Shown here: positions 40,109 to 51,100 of the stretch, in pieces
Layout of the letters: every line of letters begins with the position of its first letter
Position numbering within the stretch: position 1 is the first letter of the stretch
The notes under the pieces: generated by a model
Databases searched by the model: none
Seen by the model: only the letters and a program-made list of their open reading frames with translations
What the model was told of the DNA's origin: nothing
Position numbers and translations under genes: made by a program
NCBI RefSeq assembly: GCF_004027225.2
Contig: NC_046358.1
Location: 7,161,284 to 7,225,283, forward strand
Direction: 5' to 3'
DNA from: Strigops habroptila
Taxonomy: Eukaryota > Chordata > Aves > Psittaciformes > Psittacidae
Length of the DNA: 64,000 bases

Positions 40109-40272
40109 CCCCCCCCTTCCTTTTCCCTTCCCCCCCCCGCGCACGCGCCGCCGCCCGCCGCGCGCACGTGCGCCCGCAGGTGCACGGCGGCGCCCCCGCC
40201 CCCCTCCCCCCGCCCGGTCCCGCCGCTCACCCCCCATCCCCCACCCCCCCGCCGTCTGTTGGGGGGGTCCCG
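40109..40272. repeat. C-run cluster, G-quadruplex potential on minus strand
   Basis: Several runs of 5-11 C on the plus strand (40109-40138 and 40199-40253) become G-runs in the INO80-sense strand just inside the first intron. They meet the pattern of four or more G-tracts with short loops. A G7 run at 40260-40266 lies next to them. Confidence 0.5.
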
Positions 40273-40527
40273 GAGGCCGCCCCGGTCCGGGCGGGAAGGG
40301 GGGGTGCGGCTCCCGCGGCGGTATATCGGGGCGCATCCGGAGGGCAGGGCGGGGAAGGGGCCTGTCTCTTTAAGAAGAGGCCCGGCTGCTACGGCCGCCG
40401 CTTGGCGGAGAGAAGGGGGGGGGGGTGTGGTGGGTGTGAAGCCGCGGCCTGCCCCGGCGGGGCCCCGCTACCCGCCTCTCGTCGCCCCGTCCCGGCGTGT
40501 CCTTGCCTGGTCGCCGCGGTGGCTCAC

Positions 40528-40760
40528 CTGTGTGGCGGGCTCGGCTGCGGCGCGGCGGCGGCGGCGGCGGGGGGCTGGGGGTGTCTCCTGGGCTCGCTAC
40601 CCCGCTCGCTCCACCCGGCCTCTCGCCCCGCGTTGCCGGGGCTGGCGCTGCCTGTGTGCTGCCGCGGGGCGCTCTCGACTCCTGCCTCGCCAAGATGGCG
40701 CCCGCGCTGCTGCTGAGGAGGAGGCGGCGGCTGCGGGCGCTGGGACGGCGGCGGCGGCCA
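40528..40760 (-). other. INO80: INO80 non-coding exon 1 (inferred, 5' end unknown)
   Basis: INO80 coding starts in exon 2, so a 5' UTR exon must lie upstream. On the minus strand a near-ideal 5' splice site, CAG|GTGAGC, lies at 40528/40527 inside the CpG island, and I take it as the exon 1 donor. The transcription start cannot be read from the sequence, so the upper boundary is arbitrary. An alternative donor, GAG|GTATGC, lies near 40857. RNA-seq would decide between them. Confidence 0.45.
40692..40702 (+). promoter_or_regulatory. YY1-like site in INO80 promoter
   Basis: CCAAGATGGCGCC resembles the YY1 consensus AAGATGGCGGC with one mismatch. It lies about 160 bp upstream of the inferred exon 1 donor, so near the transcription start. 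YY1 is a known partner of the vertebrate INO80 complex. Occupancy is not shown by sequence. Confidence 0.45.
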
Positions 40761-41407
40761 CTTTCGCTCACTGAGAGGAGAGGAGCAGGGACACGGGGAG
40801 CCATGGCGGGGGGGAGGAGAGGCGCCATGCCCAGGCCTGAACAATCGAGCCCCGCATACCTCCCCGCCACCCCAGCCCCGAGCCCCGGCCCCGCCGCCCC
40901 GCTCGCCTCGCCGCAGCCGCCGCACGGGTCCCGTGCCCGCACCGCGGGCAACGTCCGTACGCGCAGTCGGCGGGGGGCCCGCTCTCATCGATGCGCTCCC
41001 GAGACTGATTGGTAGAGTCTGGCGGTGACGGAAATTGCCGAAGGGACTCGGCCGTAAGCGGCCGGGTGAGCTAGCGCGTCTCGCGCGAGGCGGGGCGGGC
41101 TCTCGCGATGCCGGGGGATGTGTACCGGAAGTGATGCGCTCTCGCCCTTGAGGCGCCGGAAGGGCGGCGGGGCGCGGAGGGAGCGCGGTGGAGCATGGCG
41201 GGCGCTCAGCCCGCTCTCCGGGGCCGCTGCCCGCGGGGTCCCCGCGCCCCGCCGCGGCAGGGCGGGCATCGGGCCCCCGGACCCCGCGGGGGCAGGCCGG
41301 GAGCTGCCCCCCGCACCGCCCGGGGGGGAGCGTGGCGGGGTAGGGGGCTGCGTGTGCCCGGCCGCCCCCGCGCCTGAGGGAGGGTTGAGGCGCGGCCGGC
41401 GCTACGG

Positions 41408-41890
41408 TCAACCAGGCTGGAAAAGACTTTTAAGAGCATCAAGTCCAACCTTTACCCCAGGGCTGCCACGTCCACCGCTAACCCATGTCACTGAGGGCCT
41501 CATTTACACGGTGTGTGAACACTTCAGGGACGGTGACACCAGCACTGCCCTGGGCTGCCCGTTCCAATGCCTGAGCACCCTCTCCGAGAAGAAATTGTTC
41601 CTAATATCCAATCTAAACCTCATCTGGTGCAGCTTGAGGCCGTTTCCTATTGTCGTATCACTTGTTACTTGGGAGAAGAGACCGATCCCACCTCACTACA
41701 TTCTCCTTTCAGGTAGTTGTAGAGAGCGATAAGGTCCCCCCGAGCCTTCTCTTCTCCAGACTAAACCGCCGCCCAGGTCCCTCAGCTGTTCCTCATCAGA
41801 CTGGTGCTCCAGACCCTTCACCAGCTCCGTTGCCCTGCTCTGGACCCCCTCTAGCACCTCAGTGTCTCTTATAGAGAAGGGCCCCCTGCA
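41408..41890 (-). repeat. Diverged CR1 LINE at edge of CpG island
   Basis: Antisense CR1 of a subfamily unlike the others. It has AGCATCAAGTCCAACCTTTA, CCTAATATCCAATCTAAACC, GCCTTCTCTTCTCCAGACTA and CAGCTCCGTTGCCCTGCTCT blocks. It marks the upstream boundary of the INO80 CpG island. Confidence 0.88.
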
Positions 41891-44861
41891 GTGGGACCAG
41901 GGCACCGTCATGGTTAATGCTAACAGAGGCAGAAAGGGGGTACGTGGTGGAGGGAAGTGCATTTTACCACATGCCCTTTGCCATACATGAGGAATTGCGT
42001 CACAGGAGCTTGGGACAAAATAGGCCTGAAAGTGAACCGTGAGGACGCTTTGCCATGTAAGCACAGTGGGGCTATTAGCCGTGGAGCACAGCTGCCTCCC
42101 CAAACCCATCCAGCAGTGTATCATTAAATGAATGATTAAGCCAGATCACTTACTGCCTGGAGACAGAAATTTCTACTTCATGACTAAGCTCTGTGTCATC
42201 CCAGCACAAACAGCAGCTACTACAGATACCAGAAAATAAAAATAAGGCCGTGGCTACTGCCCCAGCAAAGCTTCACTACAGAGTTGTCCTTAACTAGTTA
42301 CTTGTAAGTACTAGGTACTTACATCCCTAACTACAATCAGCAGTTACATTGATCAGAAGCGCACACGATTTTGTCACACATTATGGACAAGCTTAGAAGA
42401 ACTGAGTGCTAGCACTGAGCAGCATGAGAAGGTCTTATGGATCATTACAAAACAAAACCCAAAACGTATCTTTTCTCTCCTTTAAGAAAATGGTCACTTT
42501 CAATCTTGTGCATCAATGAGCAATGACTCAATTCCAATCTATTTCTTTATGCCATTCCCAAAAGAGAGCCAGGCAAAGCCACAGCCATGTTTATCCAGGC
42601 AGGTTTTGCTACTTAAAGCAAGATAGTGGCACAGATGCAGTGACACTGTCCAATCCCTGTCTGGAAATCTTTATTTCATCGTAATACGGTTCCAGCTAGA
42701 GATTTGCTTCTTGGAAGAGGCTGAGAATGCAGCTCAGTCTCTCACCGAGAGCAGTGCCTTCAGCAATTCATTTGTATCCTCCACAGAGGCACTCTAGACC
42801 ACTTTTCTACATTCCAAACTTGACACCTTCACATTTGTACTCCTCTCCCTCCTTCCATTATCTGATACATCACAATTTCCTCTCTCTCTCCTAATAGGAC
42901 TGGATGGCCCCAGATGATTTCGGTTGTGGGAATACAATGTAAGTGCTTTTGAGCTGCCTCTGGCTCTGCTCTCACGGGGTATCGTGCCATACCTTGCTGC
43001 TTTGTGATAACACTTCACTGCTTGGAAGAACCTTGTTCCAGATGAACACCAGGAGCTCCAGTGCTGGAGAGGGGCCCAGTCCGCCGCCAGCATCTCCTCA
43101 CAGACCAAATCAAACACAGGCTCAATCTCCAAATTAAAAGCTGTAGGACAAACTTGTTTCAAACCTGTTTTTATTCTTCTAAAGTGAACTGACACAAAGG
43201 AACTGTACACTTTGATTACAGAATACTGTTAAGGGTTTGAAAAAAAAAAGAAAGTAGAAAATATACTGACAACGAGCAAACCTTGGAAGTTCTTCTGCCA
43301 ATTTTTCTGCCACTCCCACAAGTAAGCAAGTCCTTTCAAAGAAGAGACATATTTAAATCCTGCTGGTCTAGTGCTCTGTGCGGAGAGGAAAAATAAACCA
43401 AATCAAACAAAACACACACCAAAAAATTAAGGCACATTTCCCCTAACAGTATTCAAAAGAAATGCACACAGATAGATCAGAAGCATCTTGTCACACCAGT
43501 TTACATCCAAAGAAAACCAGCTCAAACAGGCATTGTCTGTACTCACACGCAGACATCACGTCCCTTGCAACCTGGTGTCAGTACCACACATGCAGATTGC
43601 TCTGGGGCTGCAGTCTGGTGGGAACAGTGACTGTCACCTCTCCCTTTTCCACTCTTCCTTATTTCATGTTGTTCATCAGTGTTCACTAATACTCATAGCC
43701 ACAACCCTGAGAACAAAACCTTCTTTATACTGCAGGGGTTCCCCACCCTGTCTGAAGCATCTGAATGGCAAAACATGCCGTATTTTTAATGTATTTAAAT
43801 ACATAACTCTGTATAAATTCATCATTTCAAAACCACAGAATTTTCAACAGTCTTGTGCTTGCAAGTCAAATACAGTAATATGTCCCCCTTCCCCCCCTCC
43901 AATAATTCCAAGACTCAGGCAAATAATTCCAAGACTCAGGCATGGCCTACGTTAATTTTGTCACATGGTAGAATAATACTATCCATTGGAGGAGCTTTAC
44001 TTTCGGTGAATACCAGTGTTGTAGTTTAACAAAACAAGGATACTGGAAATAAACTGGTTTTGCCTTGATACCTAATTTTACTTTGGGGGGGAGAGGGTGC
44101 TATTTCTTGAAGCTAATTTAACTGCTTCCTCTCCCTCTCTCTTGGACATACTTGCCCATCTCCACACATTAGTGTTACAGTCTTATCTAGAGGAGCTGGA
44201 TAGAGCAGTGCTGACAGACAACAGTGCCATGCAACTTTCAGTGGGAAGCTTCTTTTCTCAGCCTAAAATAACTGACTTGGCAGAAAAGTCCTTCTTATTA
44301 GTACAGCCCTGGTTTTGCCAGCACAATGGTTCATTAGGCTATGAACTTTTTTACTCTGCTATGTTGTACAGCCATGCCAAGAGACTTATCTGTATGGAAA
44401 CCAAGCCCACATGGGATGGCCAGGTGGTTTTTTAATCTTTCCAAGCCAGCTCTTTCTAATCGCAATGAGCAGGCCTCCTACAAGCTCCCCTGTTTACATG
44501 TCTGGATTGAACAAGAGTTTTTACATACCTACAATAGGAAATGAAAGAACCAATACAACTTAAGACATTGGTCTAATAACAAAGCAAGAAAACCAAAAGT
44601 CACTGGTTTACAATCAAAAATAGCTCTTGAAAAAAACGAATCTCAAAAATAAACCTAGAGAGGAGTAAGACACAGAAGGAATTTCCTTCAAAAGAAAGAC
44701 CATCATTATTTCCATGCAACAATGGGTTCACCCGTCCCTGTAAAGTCAGAAGCTTTTGTTTGACACTTCTGCTTGGGGAATAGCCCCTTTTTTCATTTTT
44801 ATGTCTTCAAATACCCAGTCTAAGCTTATCAAGTCACTTGTTCAGCCAGCTTGAGGTCGGT
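41891..44861 (-). other. EXD1-INO80 intergenic region and EXD1 3' UTR
   Basis: Lies between the EXD1 stop (44862) and the INO80 promoter. EXD1 polyadenylation is unresolved: AATAAA in gene sense occurs at 43170-43175 and 42670-42675, with ATTAAA variants near 44432. A 20-bp tandem duplication lies at 43901-43941. A 138-codon minus-strand open frame at 42794-43210 has no recognisable domain. Confidence 0.55.
43901..43941 (+). repeat. 20-bp tandem duplication
   Basis: AATAATTCCAAGACTCAGGC occurs twice in tandem with one extra A between the copies, in the EXD1 3' flank. Confidence 0.95.
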
Positions 44862-45161
44862 TTAAGGTTCTTCCACAGATTTACCTCTTGATTTTGATTT
44901 TTCAAGCTTTTCTTGACAAAGTACATCCCGATTGTAGAAGGATGTAAGATGGGACACCGCTTTATTTGTGGGAGAGTGATCCAAGTCATCTCTGTAGTTT
45001 CCATCCTCCTGTGGATCGTTTCTCTTTTTGAATTCCATGGGTGTTGGTCTGATCAAAAGACCATCCTTGTTCATTCTGTAGTTTTTCATTGCTCTCTCTT
45101 TTCGCAGCTTTTGGATATCTAAGAGCTGACGCAGTTCCTTTGGCAGCTCCATGCAAGTGGG
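44862..45161 (-). CDS. EXD1: EXD1 exon 11 (stop codon)
   Basis: A 300-nt coding end for residues 334-432 plus TAA at 44864-44862. It starts [20 protein letters not shown] and is followed by a Lys/Arg/Glu-rich, probably disordered tail. The acceptor is TTATCAG. The tail seems shorter than in human EXD1. Confidence 0.94.
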   Translation of the reverse strand, partial: PTCMELPKELRQLLDIQKLRKERAMKNYRMNKDGLLIRPTPMEFKKRNDPQEDGNYRDDLDHSPTNKAVSHLTSFYNRDVLCQEKLEKSKSRGKSVEEP

Positions 45162-48100
45162 CTGATAAGGAAACAGGAAAAGAAAGAGAAAAGAAGTGAA
45201 ATCAATACATATGCCTCCACATGCTCTAATTCTGTTAGTACCAGATAAGATCTCCCTCTGTAATTAGCCAATGAAACAGAACAATCTTCTCTTATTAGAT
45301 CTGTGGAACATATCAACTACCTGCTTACACAAACAATACCTCAGAGGGAAAAAAGTCCCCCCCAACTCCTTCTTTGAAAGGCAACCCAAAGAGAAAAATA
45401 TTAGACTTGCATTTATTGTTTACTCCTTTATTATTAAGATCTTCAAGACTTAAGTAGTAATTCACATATGAGGGGTTTTAGATGGCTCCTGAGAAACCTT
45501 TTGCACAATGAAGTTGTTGTAAACCCCCAAAAGAGGCATAACCAGTTCATGTTTCCTTGTAGGAGCCACTGCAAAGGCAGCTTTCCCAGCTTTTCATTTA
45601 AAACCACAGTATTCTATCCTAAGGGTAAAAGAAAACCTTTTGTGGAAAAAGCCAACATTGTTAATAGATCATTGAAACACTGCTTAGGAAGTATATGAAA
45701 GGAGATACACTCCTTGATTTGGTCCTGAGCAGTGCGTGGGATATTGTTCAAGATCCTACATTCAAGGATCTGCTCCTCAACAAGGACTGCAATGTTGACC
45801 ATCTTTGTAGGAACACCACCAAAATCCACAGCTGTAGAAAGGGGAATTACACAAATAAGGAAGGTTGATAAAACATAGTAAGAGGCAGCCAAGCAAATTC
45901 AATCCTAGCAGGTAGCATGGAGACAACTTCAAGACAACATACAAGGAGCATAGAGTGAACATCACCTAACAGCAAAAAAAATCACAGAAAGAGTGAAAGG
46001 AAGTTGGCAGGACTACAGGTTACAGGAATAGAGACTACGAAGTAAGCATCCTTTAGGAAAGCAAAGCCCCATCCAAGTGAAGAAAGTAGTAAGGATAAAG
46101 TTACAGAAGAAAACCAACAGGTAGGCCAGAATAACTTTATTAATATTTAACCAAAATATAACAGAACTAATAAAATAAACACAAAATGTCAAATATGCTG
46201 CAGGGTCAAGCAATGATCAGAATACAAAAGCAGCACAATAAAAACCTGAACAATGGAAGATGAAAAAGCTGAACTAGTAACTATAATATCTTGTCTGAAA
46301 TCTGCCTTCATACCCAGGGATTGGAAGATGGTAAATGTTTAGAGAAGGTCCCAGGAAAGATACAGGAAGCAGCATGCTGGCGAGTCAGAAATCTGTGTGA
46401 GCATACCGGTAGAAACACTAAGAACAGAATAAGTGAACATTACAGTGTAATGCACTGGAAAAGACCTACCAGAGCATTTGTAAACGGAAGCCATGCCTCA
46501 CGAAACCTGAGTCTAGAAGTGTGCACGGGCCAGAGGAATGGTAAATAATTCAGACAGGATTACAGAAAACCAGCAGAGCAAGCACTTGAAAACACCCCAC
46601 CTTCAGTTCTGTTTAACCAGGGGAATGTGCATCCAGCTTCCTAACTGCTACAGTGTCCCACAGTGAGAGGTAATCCATGCCCTAAACCCTTTAAGGCGAA
46701 GTTGTATGTCCGTGAAGATAAGCATGTCTTGTGTGCAGTACCCACTCACCTGCCAACCAGGAAAACTCCTGGTTCAGGCACGCGATTCTATTTAGACATA
46801 GAGAACAGAGTTTATGCCATCACATGTCATGAAGGTGTTAGCTGGTATTATATACTGCACCCCACCTCATCTACTGCAGTTTTACCTTAAGTGCATTGGA
46901 AATCAGCCATCAACTCTGCTGCACAGGGGTGTTGCTTTCTTTCTCTTTTTTTTCTTCCATCCTTAAAACAGACTTAGCTGAACTCATAAACATGCAAAGG
47001 ATTCCCTTAAACTTAACTTTCATTGCTTACTCAGTGAAGAAACTTAAGTAACAGACCAGATGTAACTAAACCAAACTCCATATTTGGAGTTTAAACATGT
47101 ATGGCAAGCAGATTTTCAATGAGGTAGAAGATAACTTTCATTTGTGTGATCTTCTCACAAGATACTTTCATTGGTGTGATCTTCTCACAAGATACGGAAC
47201 AACAGAAAATGATTAAGAGGGAAGTGATGCTGAAAACGGCTACTTTTACTATCCACGCGACAAGATTTCTGAAGCAACTGCAGGAAGTATGATTATCAGA
47301 TGTGGTATCAAATAGATCTTCAAAATGCCATTTGAAATGCTCAGGATCAGATTAATTCCTTGGCTAATCTTATGGAATAAATGGATTTACAAAAGGTCTG
47401 ACTTCAGAAACCTGAGCACCACTTAAAAAAACTACTACAAACAAACAGCCCAATACAAACCAAGATTTGTACTCTTTTCAATTTAACAGGCTGTTCTTTT
47501 CCCTTGTGTCATACCTACTTTTGCATGCATTTCACATGGGAAATTCAGATATCAAGCTCATTTTTTTCCATGAACTATGAACAACCTTCTTTTTTTTGGC
47601 AGCTCTCCTCTAAAAAGAAAAGGTTTTCGGATATGACCTCTTCTCTGCCTTCTGTTAAGCAACTATGACCTCTTGTGGTTATCTAAACTAATCTCCTAAA
47701 TCCTCAGTAATGGATTTACTGCTCTGAGCCCTTCAGTCATTCCCAAAGGATTCAAGTCTATGCTTGAGTGCTTTGTTAAACCAGGGCAAAGAAGAAAACA
47801 ATTTCTTTAATGAAGGTAAACCTGCATTCTTTTTTTCCTAATAAATAGTTCAGGCCATTTACAACTGCAAAAATGAAGCAGTAACAAGATTTGATCAGGT
47901 TAGTTCAGTCTCTCTGATGAATGAGGATGTTTGACCATTCATTTTTCACCCAAATTTAATGCCACCAGTATCTTACATAGTTATTGCAAACCCCAAGAGA
48001 ACTTCATTGAGAAGACAGAAAAAGCCCACAGCAATAGCACTGCTTCTTTCTATTAGTGCAAGAAATCATCTCCTTTATCATCACCACCACCTCCCCATAT

Positions 48101-51100
48101 TAAAAATTAACAAGCAATTACACAAGAGCCACTCCGAGGTGTCTGGACATGCAGTACTACTGGTTGTATGTAACCAAAGATGAAAAGTGATTGATTTTTT
48201 TTTTTTTTTTTTTTTTTTTAAGATAACACAGTTGAGAATGATTTGGGAAGACAAAATAACTCAGAGATGCTTTTACAGAAATCAAAATCTTTGGCCAACA
48301 AGAGACAACATTACTCAGAAGCAGCTGGTATATGCAAAATAGCTCAGCAGTAAAGATGACAGAATAGGAGAAAAACAGATCAAGGTTCTTACCAAAACAA
48401 AGCAATTCTGCCAGCTCCAGGCACCAACATTTCACAACTGCTGGTCCCTCTTCATGCCCTCACACATATATGGCCCCTGTTGAGCCCAGAGCTTCTTAGT
48501 CTGAGATGAGAGTGAACAGAAGGCACATGTGCCTTTGCCCATGCTTTAACAGCTGCAGGTCACCATCCACAACACCCTGTGCTAATGGACTAACATGAAA
48601 TGCAGCTAAGTAGATACAGACATTATCACTTTTGCTGCTGCACACAGGAAACGAGCTATGTGGCATCAAGTAGGGTGTACAGTTGCAGAAAAGGAAGCTG
48701 CTGTTGCTGGGTCCTCCAGCATGCATCCATCAAAGCTTTAGATAAATCACTAACCAGAGAAACAAGCAAAGACTTACCTACCTTTGTGCTCCAAAGGTGA
48801 TCTCCAGACCCAGAGCGATAAGTATTCAAGTAATCACGTACTACAGCTGTTAGATCAGACATCAAGTTCTCCATTAGGGATGTGTGAAGCAGCAAAAGGT
48901 GCATAGCCTTCAGAGCAAGTGCTTTAAGCAGTGAAGGTGGAAAGGGTCTCAGGAACCATATGTCAGGATTCTCCTGTGTTTCCCAATGCAAATGAAAACA
49001 GTTATTTAAATAGCAAAAAACAGAGCAAAGCTTTTCATCACATTCTTCTGCAGTTTACAACACATCTCTCAGTGCTGATCCTTATTTTAAGTGCTACTGA
49101 ATGCTTGCAGCTTCCAAGGCCATCTGTGTACAAGCCTGTGTATGTTAGAAAAGTTTGGGAGGTGGGATTGCTTCTTTAAAAAAACCCAACAAACCACAAC
49201 CCAACACACACCCACTCCAGCATCTAATGCTAGGTTCTCTCTCATCCATCTCTGAAACAGGGCTGGATTCCGAAGAGCTGAGCTAAAAGATCTAAAGGGA
49301 AAAAACCTCCCATCAAGGGAGCCAGGGAAGCAACTGGGGAAGGTGTCTTCAGCCATTACAACTGAAACCAGAAGAATGTGAAAATAAGCCCCAGTTAAGC
49401 AGCATGACCATGATACCCTGTAAGAGTGACTTATACTGGTGTACTTACTACATACATTAATGTGGTCGTTTTCCACTTTTAGTCTTCAGACTAATAGGAG
49501 GATTTGGTCTGGTTAACTAAGGCAGGCTTAGAGTTGCCATACAGAATTCTCTACATTGGAGTTTTGAGAGATGCTATTAGAAATCCAAAACTTACATAAA
49601 ATTAAAGCTGTGTTCAAATTAGAGGTTTCACTGAGTAGCAGTGAATAATGAATAACACTTTAATCCAATAATGAATAACATTTAAACTGGCCTTTCGATA
49701 AAGATTTGAAGTCTATGCCCAGGCAGTGCAAACCACGCAGATTTACTCAGGAAGTTATAAGACCAGTATGAAAGGAGAAAAAAATTATCTGGTAGGAAAG
49801 AAATAGTTTCGCTTCAGTAAAGAAATCCTGCGTATATAGTCGGGTCTCACTAAGTATCTAGTTCCCATATTTAATAGCTTTCTTGGAACCCTGTCTCCTC
49901 CCCCTCATCCCAGAAAAGCAATTAAAAACCCAGCAAAAAGATGCCACAACTGGCACTGGCATATTTATATATTATTTAACTAATTTGATACCCTTCTATG
50001 ATAAAGTCACCCCCCTAATGGATGAAGGGAAGGCAGTGGATGTAGTTTTTCTGGATTTTAGTAAGGCTTTAATATTGTCCCTCACAGCATCCTTCTGGAC
50101 AAGTTGTCCAACTGAGCGTCCTGGTTTCAGCTGGGATAGCGTTAATTTTCTTCCTAGTAGCTGGCACGGTGCCATGTTTTGGCTTTAGTCTGAGAACAAT
50201 GCTGATAACACACCGATGGTTTAGTTGCTGATCAGTAGCACTTACCCTGATCAAGGACTTCTCAGTCTCTCATGTTCTACCAGTGAGGAGCAGCACAAGA
50301 AACTGGGAGGGAGCAGAGACAGGACCCAACTAGCCCAAGGGGGATTCCATACCACAGAACATCATGCCCAGTACAGAAACTGGGGGGAGTTGGCTGGAAG
50401 GGGCTGACCACTGCTCAGGGACAGGCTGGGTATCGGTCAGGAGGTGGTGAGCAATTGTACTGTTCAACACTTGGTTTTTTCTTGGGGAGGTGGGTTTTAT
50501 TCCTGCCTCTCTATTTCCCATTATATTTTACTTTTATTTCAATGATTAAACTGCTCTTATCTCAACCCACATGTGTTTTACATTTGTTCTGATTCTCCTC
50601 CCATTCCAGTGGGGACAGGAGGTAGTGAGTGAGCAGCTGTGTGGTACATAGTTGTCAACCATGACAGGGGGAAAAGTGGGTTTACAGTGTGCTGGGTGTC
50701 AAAGGGTTGTAATGAATGGGACTACCTCTGACTGGTCACTAGGGGTGTTCCTCAGGGTTCAATTCTAGAGCCAGTTCAATACATTTATCAATGATCTGGA
50801 TGCAGGAGTTGAGTGCACCATTAGCAAGTTTGCTGACAATACCAAAGTGGGAGGTGCTGTTGACTCTCTTGAGGGATAAGAGGCCTTGCAGAGGGGTCCA
50901 GATAGATTGGAGCATTGGACTCTGATTAATGGGTTAAAATTTAACAAGTCAAAATGTCAGATTCTGCACTAGGATGGATAACGCTGGTGTGCAATAAAAG
51001 GGGGAAATTAGAGACCACCGCCCTCCAAAATCCTCCAAGTTCTGTTACAATATGAAAGAAATTTTAGGGTAAAATGCAGCTGCTACTTCTAGGATAGACT

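Larger units (their letters stand above)
31734..40527 (-). other. INO80 intron 1
   Basis: An 8.8-kb intron with no coding exon recognised. It contains the long CR1 at 38447-39240, a C14 run at 34158-34171 (G14 on the INO80-sense strand), an A/T-rich TAAAAAA-type microsatellite at 37877-37909 and a short (TA)n near 35856. The many short open frames have no recognisable domains. Confidence 0.7.
39770..41407. promoter_or_regulatory. CpG island / INO80 promoter
   Basis: An abrupt GC- and CpG-rich block in otherwise AT-rich DNA. It sits where the 5' end of minus-strand INO80 is expected and contains the likely exon 1 donor. Visible sites are: an inverted CCAAT box (TGATTGG, 41006-41012), two ETS-type CCGGAAG sites (41125-41133 and 41156-41162), a YY1-like AAGATGGCGCC (40692-40702) and many Sp1-type GC boxes. 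Long open frames here reflect base composition and not coding. No plus-strand gene was recognised. Confidence 0.8.
45162..48781 (-). other. EXD1 intron 10
   Basis: A 3.6-kb intron with a 30-bp tandem duplication (47134-47193), a T25 homopolymer (48195-48219) and a possible old LINE remnant (45690-46150). No other gene was recognised. Confidence 0.65.

Noticed and set aside
39820..41411. Several open frames of 170-298 codons on both strands in the GC-rich block
   Set aside because: They overlap on both strands, are Pro/Arg/Gly/Ala-rich and low complexity, and lie in a CpG island where stop codons are rare. No domain or splice logic supports them.
48195..48219. T25 run as the poly(A) tail of a retrocopied gene
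   Set aside because: No recognisable coding or repeat sequence lies on the expected side and no flanking duplication was seen. It is best treated as a homopolymer.
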